DNA from: Nitrospiraceae bacterium
GTDB lineage: Bacteria; Nitrospirota; Nitrospiria; Nitrospirales; Nitrospiraceae
Length of the DNA stretch: 14,334 nt
Assembly: GCA_005793285.1 (NCBI GenBank)
Contig: SXPO01000265.1
Location: forward strand, 1 to 14,334
Reading direction: 5' to 3'
Shown here: positions 1 through 8,153 of the stretch, in pieces
Numbering within the stretch: the stretch's first letter is position 1
Layout of the letters: the number at the start of each line of letters is the position of its first letter
Notes under the pieces: model-generated
What the model was told of the DNA's origin: nothing
The model's input: the letters and a program-made list of their open reading frames with translations, nothing else
The model's database searches: none
Program-made: the position numbers and the translations under genes

Positions 1-465
1 CGCGAGGCGTTTGTAGGTCTCACGCACCCGTGCGCCTTCAATGCCGCGCAACTGATCCACAGAGCGGCGCTTGGGCGGCTCCTCGCCAAACCGAAGCGCG
101 TACATTTTGCGGACCACTTTCAATCGCAGTTCATCGTCGAGCGCCAGCTTAGCTTGGCAGAGAAGGCGATCTGCGCGAGCGCCTCCTGGTTGGCCAGCAG
201 AGTAAAGCCGAACACCGGCTTCGCCTATCCATACCAGCAACGTGCCTGCACGGGCCGCCAGGGCGCAGGCCGCGTGAGACACTCGCGTACCAGGCTCCAG
301 CATCAAACACACGACACCCCCAACAGGGATATGCGTCCGCACACCGTTTTTATCCACGACCACAAAGGCCCCGTCGAGGACATCGAGTTGACCATACTCA
401 ATGTAGAGCACAGATAGACGTTCTTTGATGGAAATGGGTTTGAGCGGGGGCAGAATGTCAGCCAT
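1..465 (-). CDS. cas1: Cas1 integrase, type I-E (partial, 3' end off window)
   Basis: This is the N-terminal 155 codons of the type I-E CRISPR adaptation integrase, which with Cas2 inserts new spacers at the leader end of the array. The frame is open to the left edge without a stop. Residues 11-30 (ISIKERLSVLYIEYGQLDVL) and the later HIPVGG, LEPGTRVSHAA and GEAGVR..GQPGGAR blocks match Cas1e closely. QLRGIEGARVRETYK near residues 138-152 carries Glu143, equivalent to the metal-binding Glu141 of E. coli Cas1; the matching His and Asp lie beyond the window. ATG at 465 is chosen because a GGAG sits about 9 nt upstream and the N-terminus aligns with the family. It follows cas6e by 24 nt, the usual I-E position, and cas2 should come next off the left edge. 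No damage is visible. Confidence 0.97.
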   Translation of the reverse strand, partial: MADILPPLKPISIKERLSVLYIEYGQLDVLDGAFVVVDKNGVRTHIPVGGVVCLMLEPGTRVSHAACALAARAGTLLVWIGEAGVRLYSAGQPGGARADRLLCQAKLALDDELRLKVVRKMYALRFGEEPPKRRSVDQLRGIEGARVRETYKRLA

Positions 466-489
466 ACAAAGACTCCAATCCTATTCACG

Positions 490-1164
490 TCATGCTATCG
501 GTGCCACGGAGAGGAGCCCAAGCCCTAAGGCTTTGCCATGCCCGATACCCGTATGCAGTACCTTCACAAACGCGTCCGCGTCGGTCACTGTTATGACACC
601 ATCGTACAAAACAGAGAAGACACGGATCGCGTTGCCGTGCTGCTGTGTGCCACTGAGCATCTGTTCTTGAGAAACCCGTACATCAATCCGATCTGGCCCC
701 ACTTCTGAAAGATCGAAGGAGGGCAGTAGTGGAAGTGCAAACCCGTGCAAGTGGCCTTTTCGCGCAATCCACTGTTCTTGTTCCTCTAGTCGCAGCAAGC
801 CCAACCGCTTGCCAGCACGAGTGACGCAAGGATTGGCTCGCAGTCTAAAACGAAATCGCTTGCCGATTGCGAGTGCATTGAGTTTTAAACGACTTTTCAC
901 ATCAACAGGAGGATCGGTCTTCGCTAGCCATCCTTTTACACCTATGCCCTCCCAGTTGGGGATCGTCCGACTCTGAACGAGAACCCGTGGACATCCATCG
1001 GAACCTGTCTCCGGCTCAAGCCGCCACAGAATTTCTCCTTCCGGGCATTTACGATCCGGAGGGCTAAATGCACGACACAGCGTGGCATGGAGTTGATACG
1101 GGTCTGCCAGATCGCGCCTAGCCTCACGACAGCGTGGGTCAAGATGGATTCTATGCAGAAACAT
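490..1164 (-). CDS. cas6e: Cas6e/CasE CRISPR RNA endoribonuclease (type I-E)
   Basis: This 224-residue protein is the Cascade subunit that cuts pre-crRNA at the base of each repeat hairpin and stays bound to the crRNA 3' handle. The N-terminal DPYQLHATLCRAF segment holds Tyr23 and His26, which coincide in position with the catalytic Tyr23/His26 of Thermus thermophilus Cse3. The C-terminal GIGHGKALGLGLLSVAP is the glycine-rich loop of the second RRM-like fold. Length is typical for the family. ATG at 1164 lies inside the end of cas5e (14-nt overlap), and the residues MFLHRIHLDP match known Cas6e starts, which favours translational coupling. All functional residues that I can place are present. 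Confidence 0.97.
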   Translation of the reverse strand: MFLHRIHLDPRCREARRDLADPYQLHATLCRAFSPPDRKCPEGEILWRLEPETGSDGCPRVLVQSRTIPNWEGIGVKGWLAKTDPPVDVKSRLKLNALAIGKRFRFRLRANPCVTRAGKRLGLLRLEEQEQWIARKGHLHGFALPLLPSFDLSEVGPDRIDVRVSQEQMLSGTQQHGNAIRVFSVLYDGVITVTDADAFVKVLHTGIGHGKALGLGLLSVAPIA

Positions 1165-1831
1165 GAGTTACCCCCTGAGGGAAAGGAATCCATTCCGAGT
1201 GTACAAACCGCGCGCCGAAGCGCCGTTCGGCGAACGATGACAGCGGTTGGTCCATTTTGAGTACGCCCGAACCGTCCTCGGACTCGAAAGAGACCAATAA
1301 TTTCTCAGGCAGTTCTTCCCATTTCCGCAGCGTAGCGATCCGCGGGAACCGTGCCAAAGCCTCTCGCAACGGTACATCCTGCACAGCATTCTCCATCCAG
1401 ATCGACTCGGAGGGTACATAGGATTTTCTGCCCAGAGCTAGAGGCCAGACGGGATCGTGTAGTGCAGCATGTATTTGTTCCAAAAACGTACGGTCTTCGC
1501 CTGCTAACCCCACCAGAAAGGCTGCGTCGGCCAGATAGTCTCGCGTAGTCACAGCCGTATCGTGGATCTTCGACCTATCAGCAGAAATGATGTGCTGCGC
1601 AGTCTGGTAATCACGCTTTGGAACTCCCGGCCGGTCATGACGGACACCCATGGAAAGTTGCGTCAACGGTTCCAGATCATCCCAATTCTCGCGATCGATT
1701 CCCATTGCAGCGGCAAGCAGGCCCACAACACCTGACTTGCTGGGTTCCTTCCCTGTATCGCGTTGATCGAAGCGACTGGTCGTCCCCCACGATTGCATGG
1801 GGCCTATGAATCGTAGCAACAGGGTGGGCAT
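1151..1831 (-). CDS. cas5e: Cas5e/CasD Cascade subunit (type I-E)
   Basis: This 226-residue RAMP-family protein caps the 5' handle of the crRNA in Cascade and contacts Cas8e and the first Cas7. Diagnostic segments are the N-terminal LLLRFIGPMQSWG (about residues 4-16), RFDQRDTGKEPSKSGVVGLL with the GLLAAAMGIDR helix (to residue 47), and LSMGVRHDRPG followed by RDYQTAQH, all standard in Cas5e. ATG at 1831 is preceded by GGAG about 7 nt upstream. Only 3 nt separate it from the cas7e stop, and its 3' end overlaps cas6e by 14 nt. The GxG region near the C-terminus (SFAERRFGARF) is also typical. Length and order match an intact I-E operon. Confidence 0.97.
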   Translation of the reverse strand: MPTLLLRFIGPMQSWGTTSRFDQRDTGKEPSKSGVVGLLAAAMGIDRENWDDLEPLTQLSMGVRHDRPGVPKRDYQTAQHIISADRSKIHDTAVTTRDYLADAAFLVGLAGEDRTFLEQIHAALHDPVWPLALGRKSYVPSESIWMENAVQDVPLREALARFPRIATLRKWEELPEKLLVSFESEDGSGVLKMDQPLSSFAERRFGARFVHSEWIPFPQGVTHVSA

Positions 1832-1834
1832 GAT

Positions 1835-2989
1835 TTACTCCTTCACAGCATGGAGACTTTTCTCCAGCAGTTCCTTCAACGTGCTAACCGATGTTCCGAA
1901 TCCATCAAGTTTGGTCTCCGTGAGGTTCAACACAAAGGTTTGTCCGTCACCCCCGTACACAGCGTTCAGTTTTTTTGCTTTCTCGACAAGTCTCTCCGCA
2001 GACTTCTTGGTAAACGATTCATCCTTGCCCACAGGAAGAGCCGTTTCAAAGGCGTTGGCAAGGTTGCGCGGCGCAGTGTTGCGACGCACCGACACAGCCA
2101 CGAACTCCGACGGATTATGCGCCGCAAAGGTGTTTTGTTTGCCGGTTGGCTCTGCGATCACAAAGCCTTCAAGGAATGCCTTCAATCCTCTTTCCGAAAG
2201 TTCTGCGTCCCCTTGAAGATTGTCTTTTAATTTTTCCCAATCAACCACCGCATAGCGATAAAAGCAGGCCGAATTGAATTCCACCGTTCCCATCATGTCA
2301 GCGCCAGCCGTGTCTTCTGGTTTCAGATCGTCCACAGCCGTATAGAAATCGAACTCCCGTTCGACCGCATGGGTCGAAATCGCGTGGGCAACCTGACATG
2401 CGGCGTGCTGATTCTTTTCAGGCATATCCGCCAGCATGCGCCCAAAAAGCGCCACATCCACGGCTTTACCGCCGTTGAAGATGGAGTCTATGCGGTCATG
2501 AACTTCCTTCGGCGCACTGCCAGCAGCCGCCTTTTTCCCTTTCCCTTTGGTCTTTCCACCAGCTTCTTTCGCCTCAGGAACAATCTGATCCCAAAACTGA
2601 TGAATCGCGTCGGCCAAAGCTGTTATTTCTTTCTGACCAAGAAAGAGCAGGCATTGAGTCTTTCCCCCTTCAGTAGCTTTGAGTTTGACGTATGACAAGG
2701 CGATTTCCGCCTTGGCTAACGTTTCGTCCTTTGCGCGTTTATCATCCAGCAGATCGGCAATGGCCTGATACACCCGCTTGGTTCGCACCGCGAGTTCATC
2801 GGGACTAAAAAACCCCTCGCTTTTCTTTTCACCGAAATAGCTGCGCACTGCCCGCTTGAGGCACTGGCTAGAAACCCGCGCACGGCGGGTACCGCCGAAC
2901 CAAGCATCCTTGGGAGCACCCGTGTCGTCGCGATTCAGATTCGAGGGAGCGAAATGTTGCAGGGCATGGATCTCGATCAAGGTCTTCAT
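1835..2989 (-). CDS. cas7e: Cas7e/CasC Cascade backbone subunit (type I-E)
   Basis: This 384-residue protein forms the six-subunit helical backbone of Cascade that holds the crRNA spacer. The N-terminus [18 protein letters not shown], then [20 protein letters not shown] (residues 30-49), is the hallmark of the family. The middle part includes [13 protein letters not shown] and [20 protein letters not shown]; the C-terminal part has [19 protein letters not shown]. Around residues 141-160 there is a low-complexity, lysine- and glycine-rich stretch ([14 protein letters not shown]), probably an exposed loop. ATG at 2989 overlaps the cse2 stop by 4 nt, and an AGGAGGAG lies about 8 nt upstream, a very strong ribosome binding site that fits the need for several copies per complex. 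Confidence 0.98.
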   Translation of the reverse strand: MKTLIEIHALQHFAPSNLNRDDTGAPKDAWFGGTRRARVSSQCLKRAVRSYFGEKKSEGFFSPDELAVRTKRVYQAIADLLDDKRAKDETLAKAEIALSYVKLKATEGGKTQCLLFLGQKEITALADAIHQFWDQIVPEAKEAGGKTKGKGKKAAAGSAPKEVHDRIDSIFNGGKAVDVALFGRMLADMPEKNQHAACQVAHAISTHAVEREFDFYTAVDDLKPEDTAGADMMGTVEFNSACFYRYAVVDWEKLKDNLQGDAELSERGLKAFLEGFVIAEPTGKQNTFAAHNPSEFVAVSVRRNTAPRNLANAFETALPVGKDESFTKKSAERLVEKAKKLNAVYGGDGQTFVLNLTETKLDGFGTSVSTLKELLEKSLHAVKE

Positions 2990-3504
2990 GCGGTTTTCTC
3001 CTCCTGGATAGTGGATTCTGTTCCCATGTCATCTTGTATGTTTCGATAGAAATCTTGCGCCCACGCGTTCTGGGTACGCTTTCTATCATCGTTCCAATAC
3101 ACAAGACCTGTCAGAAGGGTCTCGAAGTCTATGGGCTGATCTTTAAGCAGAGCAACCATCTGACGCAGATGGTGAGGCAACTGATCATTATCGGAATCAA
3201 GCAGCGTGATGAACCGGCGTTCGGTGCTGGTGGAGCCAGTTGCCGCCCGATGAGCCGCACATGCCTTTCCAATAGTCATCGGGGTACCGAGACCGCCTTC
3301 CCGCCAGTGGGTTGCCCAAAGACCAGCTACGAGGTAAAGCATTTCCCTCCGCCAGAAATTATTCTCACCCTTCAAGAACGGCTCGACATAGGGATAAACA
3401 GGTACGAAGGCTCCCGGATCAAACGCCAGGCTACGTCGCAACACCGCCCTGACCTTGGTATCTTTCTTGTTGAGGCCTTCCAGCCACTCAATGAATCCAC
3501 TCAT
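2986..3504 (-). CDS. cse2: Cse2/CasB (Cas11e) small subunit, type I-E
   Basis: This is the small alpha-helical Cascade subunit, present as a dimer along the belly of the complex, where it stabilises the R-loop. The frame is open further upstream inside cas8e, but ATG at 3504 is the real start: it overlaps the cas8e TGA in an ATGA, has GGAGGGG directly upstream, and gives 172 residues beginning [11 protein letters not shown]. Diagnostic parts are RAVLRRSL near residues 19-26, the [18 protein letters not shown] helix, and [20 protein letters not shown] followed by LRQMVALL. Length is close to the roughly 160-200 residues usual in the family. It lies between cas8e and cas7e, as in all I-E operons. 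Confidence 0.95.
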   Translation of the reverse strand: MSGFIEWLEGLNKKDTKVRAVLRRSLAFDPGAFVPVYPYVEPFLKGENNFWRREMLYLVAGLWATHWREGGLGTPMTIGKACAAHRAATGSTSTERRFITLLDSDNDQLPHHLRQMVALLKDQPIDFETLLTGLVYWNDDRKRTQNAWAQDFYRNIQDDMGTESTIQEEKTA

Positions 3505-5018
3505 ATCCCCTCCATCGCCGGTGTGAGTTTGAGGATTTCCTCGTCGAGCTCTTTCAGCTTCGCCCGTATAGGCCCTTCGGCTTTTACCAGCGCTCTGATG
3601 GCCCAGGCATCGCCCATGGAAACCGAGGCGCGATGCTGTTCCCATGCCTGCTTCAAAGCGTCCCGTACTGAGTTGACCCACTGATAACGGATTTGGTCAG
3701 ATTCTCGGTTGAGCTTGTACCCTTGAATAATTTCATGGAAGCGGACTTCCAAGACAGACCAGTACCTAGAGTGCACGTGCATCTGCTGAACAACACGCTT
3801 AACGTCCCCCCTGTCAGGATCTCTGTCACCACGGCTGAGGATATCCCGGGCGAATACATTACACGCAACCCAGAGAGACATTTGTGCCTCTTCGGCCAAT
3901 ACAAGCAGCGCTTTAATTTGATGCCGGATGGCACCTTCTGATCCCATCGACGAAGGAAGAGTAAATTGCTCCATCCGCCAAAAGTCCACATTGGCGCTCG
4001 GCGGTGTGTATCGCAGCCCAAGCACCAGCACTGTTTTCGGAAGTAAGGCCTGGCTCCTCCCTGCAAGACAAAGGGCATGCTGAATTGTCTGAGGCGCAAG
4101 GTCGGTCTCATCTGGCAGCAATGAATCGAAGTCTCGCCAAGTTCCCCGATCCTCCCTGAACTGAACTGGCAACTTCCCATACTCCTTGGCAACCTTGTAT
4201 GGTTGCATCGGGTCAGGCAGTTTGGATGGATTATCAAAACCTAGTCCGGCAACAAACCTCACCGATGCCACGTTACCTGATGACAGCTCTTCGAGCAGGA
4301 TCATCCGAGGCTGCCATGAATAGAGATCTGCATATCCCGTAGCCGTCTGCTTCGGTTCAGTAAGGGGAAGCTGCTTGGGCTTGCGCTCCCACAGTGCCGT
4401 ATCTTCTCCCTGAACTTCTCGATTCGGATACGGAATGAGCGAATAACAGAGCGTGTTATGGAGGTTCGAGCCGAGGGGAATACACATCATGGCGTTGGGC
4501 GACGGTGACGGATAATATCCTCGACCTCCGGCAATCGAAAAACCCATGGTAGCGACTAACCAGCGGGCACACTCCTTTGGTTCTCTTGCACCAGGATGCT
4601 TCGTGTCCGTGTGATCAAATAAAACCTTGTTGGATGTCGCGTTGAATTCGACTGTGAGTTTGGTCCAGGGCTCAACCTCATCGTTCGGCACATTGGGGTT
4701 TTGTCCAAACGGATACTTCTCATCGAAAAGCCAGAACCGATCTCGCCATTTTTCCAGGTACGCTATGATTTTATTGCCAGGAATACCTTCCTTGAACAAC
4801 TTCTTGGCTTGATCAATAGCAGTCGGACCTTCCAGTGCACGGTACAGAACTGCGAGGAGGAAACGATGCAGCGCCGCGACCACCAGTGGTGAGGGATCTT
4901 CGATGGCGGCGATGTCCTTGGCTCCCAAGAAAACGTCTTGGATACCTAGTTCTCCGCGATTCCCATCGAGAAATCGAACCGGAATCCACTCTTCGTCAAT
5001 CAGGTTAAAGCGGTTCAT
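3501..5018 (-). CDS. cas8e: Cas8e/Cse1 (CasA) Cascade large subunit, type I-E
   Basis: This 505-residue protein is the large Cascade subunit; in the family it reads the PAM, starts R-loop formation and recruits Cas3. The N-terminus FNLIDEEWIPV (residues 4-14) is the signature of Cse1. FDEKYPFGQNP around residues 98-108 and VLFDHTDTKHPG near 132-143 (the L1 loop region that contacts the crRNA handle and PAM) are conserved blocks, as is AGGRGYYPSPSPN. The C-terminal third is helical, matching the four-helix bundle that docks on Cse2. ATG at 5018 overlaps the cas3 stop by 4 nt (ATGA), so translation is probably coupled. Length is normal and no disruption is visible. Confidence 0.97.
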   Translation of the reverse strand: MNRFNLIDEEWIPVRFLDGNRGELGIQDVFLGAKDIAAIEDPSPLVVAALHRFLLAVLYRALEGPTAIDQAKKLFKEGIPGNKIIAYLEKWRDRFWLFDEKYPFGQNPNVPNDEVEPWTKLTVEFNATSNKVLFDHTDTKHPGAREPKECARWLVATMGFSIAGGRGYYPSPSPNAMMCIPLGSNLHNTLCYSLIPYPNREVQGEDTALWERKPKQLPLTEPKQTATGYADLYSWQPRMILLEELSSGNVASVRFVAGLGFDNPSKLPDPMQPYKVAKEYGKLPVQFREDRGTWRDFDSLLPDETDLAPQTIQHALCLAGRSQALLPKTVLVLGLRYTPPSANVDFWRMEQFTLPSSMGSEGAIRHQIKALLVLAEEAQMSLWVACNVFARDILSRGDRDPDRGDVKRVVQQMHVHSRYWSVLEVRFHEIIQGYKLNRESDQIRYQWVNSVRDALKQAWEQHRASVSMGDAWAIRALVKAEGPIRAKLKELDEEILKLTPAMEGI

Positions 5019-7699
5019 TCGCTCTCCTTTGCCTCATACACCAATCCCAAGTCTTCATCGAGTCGCACGGTGGCATCTTCTGTCCACCGTCCATCCGCGT
5101 TCAGCCGCAGTGGAAAGCAGTTACGCAGGAGTGGTGATTTCTTCCAACCTTCAGGCACTCCAAATTTTCTGAGTTTCTGAACCACGCTCTTACGCGTAAG
5201 ACTCATGGCCCGAAGGAACCACGCTTTGGACTGATCGAAATCCGGCATGGCCTTGGCGTCGAACCCGTCCTCTGCCCACAAGGGAATCACGATAACCGAA
5301 TCTTCTCCCAGTCTGGTCTGTGCCATGAGAGTTCGATGCACACCAGGTTCATCCTCGTCATAGAGGACGTATCTGTTGGGGTTGTCCCAGGACCTATCAT
5401 CCGGCAGTCCCATAATTGCCATATTGGCCTGTCGACGATGCGCTATCGCTTCTCCCTCGGCACGCACTGCATTGTTCATCCGTTCCACCAAGAACTCGGA
5501 TATCTCTACCTGCTCTTCATAGACTTGTTGTACTAAGCTGTCGATTTCATCCGGAAGTCTCAACACCTTCCGCTGTCCGTCCCGAAGCACAATCCAGGTT
5601 CGCAACAAATTATCCTCGCGATACACTTTCCCCCACCAGAGAGGCGTTCCGAAGGAAGGAGGCTCGTCGCCAGCAAGCCCCGCAATCAAAAGGACTGGCT
5701 CAGAAACCGGCCTGGACGGTCGCACATGCCGCCACAAGCGTCCTGCGCGTTGGAGAACAAGGTCGATAGGTGCTAAGTCGGTCGCGATGACATCGAAATC
5801 CAGATCGAGGCTTTGTTCTGCCACTTGGGTCGCGATGAGGATTTTTCGGCCACTCCGATTAGCCATTTGCCCAAAGGCCTCTAGCGAGTAAATCTCCCGC
5901 CGCTGTCGCTTATCTGCGGGGAAGCGTGCGTGAAAGAGCAGCACCTCCGTTCCATCAGCCAAACGCTTGCCGACACGCTGACCTCCCTGCTCCAACGGTT
6001 CACCCTCTGGAAATGCGCGGTACAGGTCTTGGGCACGCTGCACCGTATTAACCAGTGCCAATCCCATGCCGCCACATGTCAGGTGTCCCGCTAACGCGAC
6101 GCGCATCTCAGACAGGTCCGGTGACATCGCCTGCAGCCGAACCGTCTGACGACGTGCGGGATCAGCTTCGAAATGCTTCTGATAAACCGCCTCACCTGGA
6201 CAAAAGACGGAGAGGCGAGGGTACGGCTTCTCTGGCTGCGGCAGGGCTGCACCGACGACTTTCGCCAATTCTCTGCGGATAGAGGGCGGCAACGTGGCTG
6301 AGAGCAGAATCACTGATGAGCCCAGAGCGAGCAGCCAACGCAGCATATGGACCAAGAGCGTACCTGTGTACGCGTCGTAGGCATGGATTTCGTCGAAGAC
6401 CACGACACGATTGGCGAGGCCCCATAGGCGCACGAAATGATGACGCACCGGCAGGATGGGCACAATTGCCTGATCTATGGTTCCCACCCCGTATTCCGAC
6501 AGCAAAGCGCGCTTCTTGTTGGTAAACCATTCCGCCGCGCGAACTTCACTGCCAGGTTTTTGATCGTATATCCCAGACACTTTCAGACTCTGAAAGGTGT
6601 CGTTCAACAGCGCACCGCCATGAACCAATTGCAAGTCGAGCGAGTGATCTGTCCCTTGACGGCGCAAGAACGTCAGTGTGCGTTCGAACATGGCATTGCC
6701 TGTGGCCTTGGTCGGTAATGCGACATAAAGACCACGGTGTTCAAACCGCCGCTGCAATTCCAGATGTGCAAAGAATGCCGCTTCAGTCTTGCCTTCGCCC
6801 ATCGGAGCTTCCACCAGCAGTATGGCCGGACTCTTTACGTCAGCTACCGCATCTGCCACCGCTTGCTGTAAGGGCCGTGGCGCAAACTCAGGAAACACTT
6901 CATTGAAAGGCAGTGCCTCCTTGCTGAGGGGTGTTCTGGGTTGCCACCCAAGTCTATCTACTGCTCGGCTGGCTTTTATCTGGCTTCGCTGAAACCAATC
7001 ATGGAGGTCATCGCAATCTGCTGCAGTTCCGAATGAAAACCACTCCTCGTTCGAGCCTACCCAGTCCGCGAAACTTGTCAGACCTGATAGCAGCATGAAA
7101 TCAGGGCCAGTGAGAGTGTGCTTAATAGGAGTCGTAGTGGGCTTGAGAATCGTCAGCAACGCGTCCAGAAGACTTCGGCGTGCCTGCATCCAGTCATTCC
7201 GTACGGCTTCGAGTCGAGTGCCTCTCCCGACATGAATCTCAGCAGTGGCTGCTTGTTTCTCTCTTTCCGATGCTCGACTTCCGTGATGACATCCAACGGC
7301 ATCGGCAACCAGTTCAGCCAATTCCTCTGGCCAGTCATACTCCAGCAGCAATTCTGACAATGCAATCTGGCTAACGAACGCGTGGTGAATATCTGTATTC
7401 GCGCTTCGTGGCAGACGAAGCTCCGTTGAACCCAGTAGTTCTGGCCATTTCGACTGAAAGCCAGGACAAGCTTTGCCCAGATCATGACAGGCAACCAGAA
7501 GCAACAGCCATGGCCTGGCCTCACTCCATGGCATTCCAAGAGTGTCCGCCATCCTCGAACGCGTAGTTGGTGGCTCTCGGAGCAAGATAGCCTCCACACT
7601 GGCAGCCACATCTAACATGTGGAGGATCAGGGGATGCCACAGACCATCACCTTCCTTGGAAGTTTTCGCCCAAAGGTTTGTCAGTGTTTTGTCCATCAC
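5015..7699 (-). CDS. cas3: Cas3 nuclease-helicase, type I-E
   Basis: This 894-residue fusion of HD nuclease and superfamily 2 helicase is recruited by Cascade to unwind and degrade target DNA 3' to 5'. HD domain: HPLILHMLD (His27), CHDLGK (His72-Asp73), IHHAF (His105/106), GCHHG (His138/139) and ADWVGSN (Asp212). Helicase: EAPMGEGKT Walker A at 297-305, DEIH box at 436-439 in FDEIHAYDAYTG, SATLP at 467-471, QVAEQSLDLDFD near 625-636 and QRAGRLWRH motif VI at 650-658. A C-terminal domain follows to the usual length. All motifs are intact. The start is GTG 7699 or ATG 7696; the nearby ribosome site is weak (TTAGG only). Just 4 nt separate it from the upstream HD-fragment frame, so re-initiation from that frame is possible. 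It overlaps cas8e by 4 nt, unlike E. coli, where cas3 is a separate transcription unit. Confidence 0.97.
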   Translation of the reverse strand: MMDKTLTNLWAKTSKEGDGLWHPLILHMLDVAASVEAILLREPPTTRSRMADTLGMPWSEARPWLLLLVACHDLGKACPGFQSKWPELLGSTELRLPRSANTDIHHAFVSQIALSELLLEYDWPEELAELVADAVGCHHGSRASEREKQAATAEIHVGRGTRLEAVRNDWMQARRSLLDALLTILKPTTTPIKHTLTGPDFMLLSGLTSFADWVGSNEEWFSFGTAADCDDLHDWFQRSQIKASRAVDRLGWQPRTPLSKEALPFNEVFPEFAPRPLQQAVADAVADVKSPAILLVEAPMGEGKTEAAFFAHLELQRRFEHRGLYVALPTKATGNAMFERTLTFLRRQGTDHSLDLQLVHGGALLNDTFQSLKVSGIYDQKPGSEVRAAEWFTNKKRALLSEYGVGTIDQAIVPILPVRHHFVRLWGLANRVVVFDEIHAYDAYTGTLLVHMLRWLLALGSSVILLSATLPPSIRRELAKVVGAALPQPEKPYPRLSVFCPGEAVYQKHFEADPARRQTVRLQAMSPDLSEMRVALAGHLTCGGMGLALVNTVQRAQDLYRAFPEGEPLEQGGQRVGKRLADGTEVLLFHARFPADKRQRREIYSLEAFGQMANRSGRKILIATQVAEQSLDLDFDVIATDLAPIDLVLQRAGRLWRHVRPSRPVSEPVLLIAGLAGDEPPSFGTPLWWGKVYREDNLLRTWIVLRDGQRKVLRLPDEIDSLVQQVYEEQVEISEFLVERMNNAVRAEGEAIAHRRQANMAIMGLPDDRSWDNPNRYVLYDEDEPGVHRTLMAQTRLGEDSVIVIPLWAEDGFDAKAMPDFDQSKAWFLRAMSLTRKSVVQKLRKFGVPEGWKKSPLLRNCFPLRLNADGRWTEDATVRLDEDLGLVYEAKESE

Positions 7700-7703
7700 C
7701 TAA

Positions 7704-7952
7704 TCATCGGGAGCAAATGATTCTGTAGTGTGTGGAAGGATCAGGTTCGCGACGGGATTTGAGAGATATGAAAGAGGTCTGAAAATCGGGATGGAGTTTC
7801 TCGAGGTCGTGCCAGAGGCCAGCCCAGTAGCCAAAGTCCGCCGCACCGAACTTCGCTGCACATGACGCCGCCCGTCCGGCGACGCTTTCGAGAGAGGTCA
7901 CTACATCGTGCTTACGCCCCATCCCGTTCTCCAAGTGTGAAAAGAAGGGCAC
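7704..7952 (-). pseudogene. Orphan N-terminal Cas3-type HD-domain fragment
   Basis: This is an 82-codon frame with GTG start and a GGGGGA ribosome site about 7 nt upstream. Residues 3-60 read like the N-terminus of a Cas3 HD nuclease of a non-I-E kind: FFSHLENG with His6, RKHD with His15, FGAADFGYWAGLWHDLEK with His48-Asp49, then LHPDFQ. The following 22 residues match nothing I recognise. A complete HD domain needs well over 150 residues with further metal-binding histidines, so this cannot be a full nuclease. The near-invariant Gly of the HDxGK motif is Glu51 here. The adjacent cas3 has its own complete HD domain, so I read this as a relic of a second cas3 truncated by deletion. It is still in frame, with ribosome site, start and stop, so expression as a short peptide is possible. 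The family match is from memory of HD sequences, not a search. Confidence 0.6.
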
Positions 7953-8153
7953 GGCTAATCCCCCGTGTAGCTGTAGAGTACTCCCTTAGAGAGGTTTCCA
8001 CAACACACCGATAGGGCTATTTCCCCTCCTCGGGGAGTATGGGGGAACAAAAAGATAGCAGGAAGACGGGAAACGGTGAGACTCTACTTGCGGAGGAGGT
8101 AGTCTGGCTATCCTCCAACTGAGCTCGTTGAACGAGCGCGGGGAACGTAGGTG
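7953..8153. other. Non-coding stretch upstream of the cas operon, with palindromes
   Basis: About 200 bp without a credible gene lie between the GNAT toxin stop and the HD fragment. They hold a 15-nt perfect palindrome at 8123-8137 (GCTCGTT-G-AACGAGC), a stem TCCCC/GGGGA with 5-nt loop near 8021-8036, and a wider pairing of TACTCCC near 7979 with GGGAGTA near 8033. On the minus strand, 8146 to 8133 reads GTTCCCCGCGCTCG, which resembles the first half of a type I-E CRISPR repeat; the second half is absent. I found no convincing -35/-10 pair for the cas genes, so transcription may start here from a weak or regulated promoter, or read through from the toxin-antitoxin operon. Confidence 0.5.
8123..8137. 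repeat. 15-nt perfect palindrome, possible operator
   Basis: Two 7-nt arms, GCTCGTT and AACGAGC, surround a single G. The palindrome lies about 20-30 nt downstream of the GNAT toxin stop and upstream of the HD fragment and cas3. Such short-centred symmetry is more typical of a dimeric protein binding site than of an RNA hairpin, since a 1-nt loop cannot form. No T-tract follows on either strand, so it is not a terminator. What binds it is unknown. Confidence 0.35.

Noticed and set aside
3505..3681. Longer cse2 start at 3681
   Set aside because: It would run deep inside the cas8e frame; the ATGA overlap and strong ribosome site at 3504 give the normal N-terminus.
8060..8137. Minus-strand stretch GAGCTCAGTTGGAGGATAGCC resembling a tRNA D-arm
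   Set aside because: The D-stem has a mismatch, no 5-bp anticodon stem with 7-nt loop follows, and there is no T-arm or matching acceptor strand.
7953..8153. Possible CRISPR array from three GTTCCC/GTTTCCC-like starts on the minus strand at 8146, 8074 and 8047
   Set aside because: Spacing is 72 and 27 nt rather than a constant period near 61, and only the first shares more than about 7 nt with I-E repeats.
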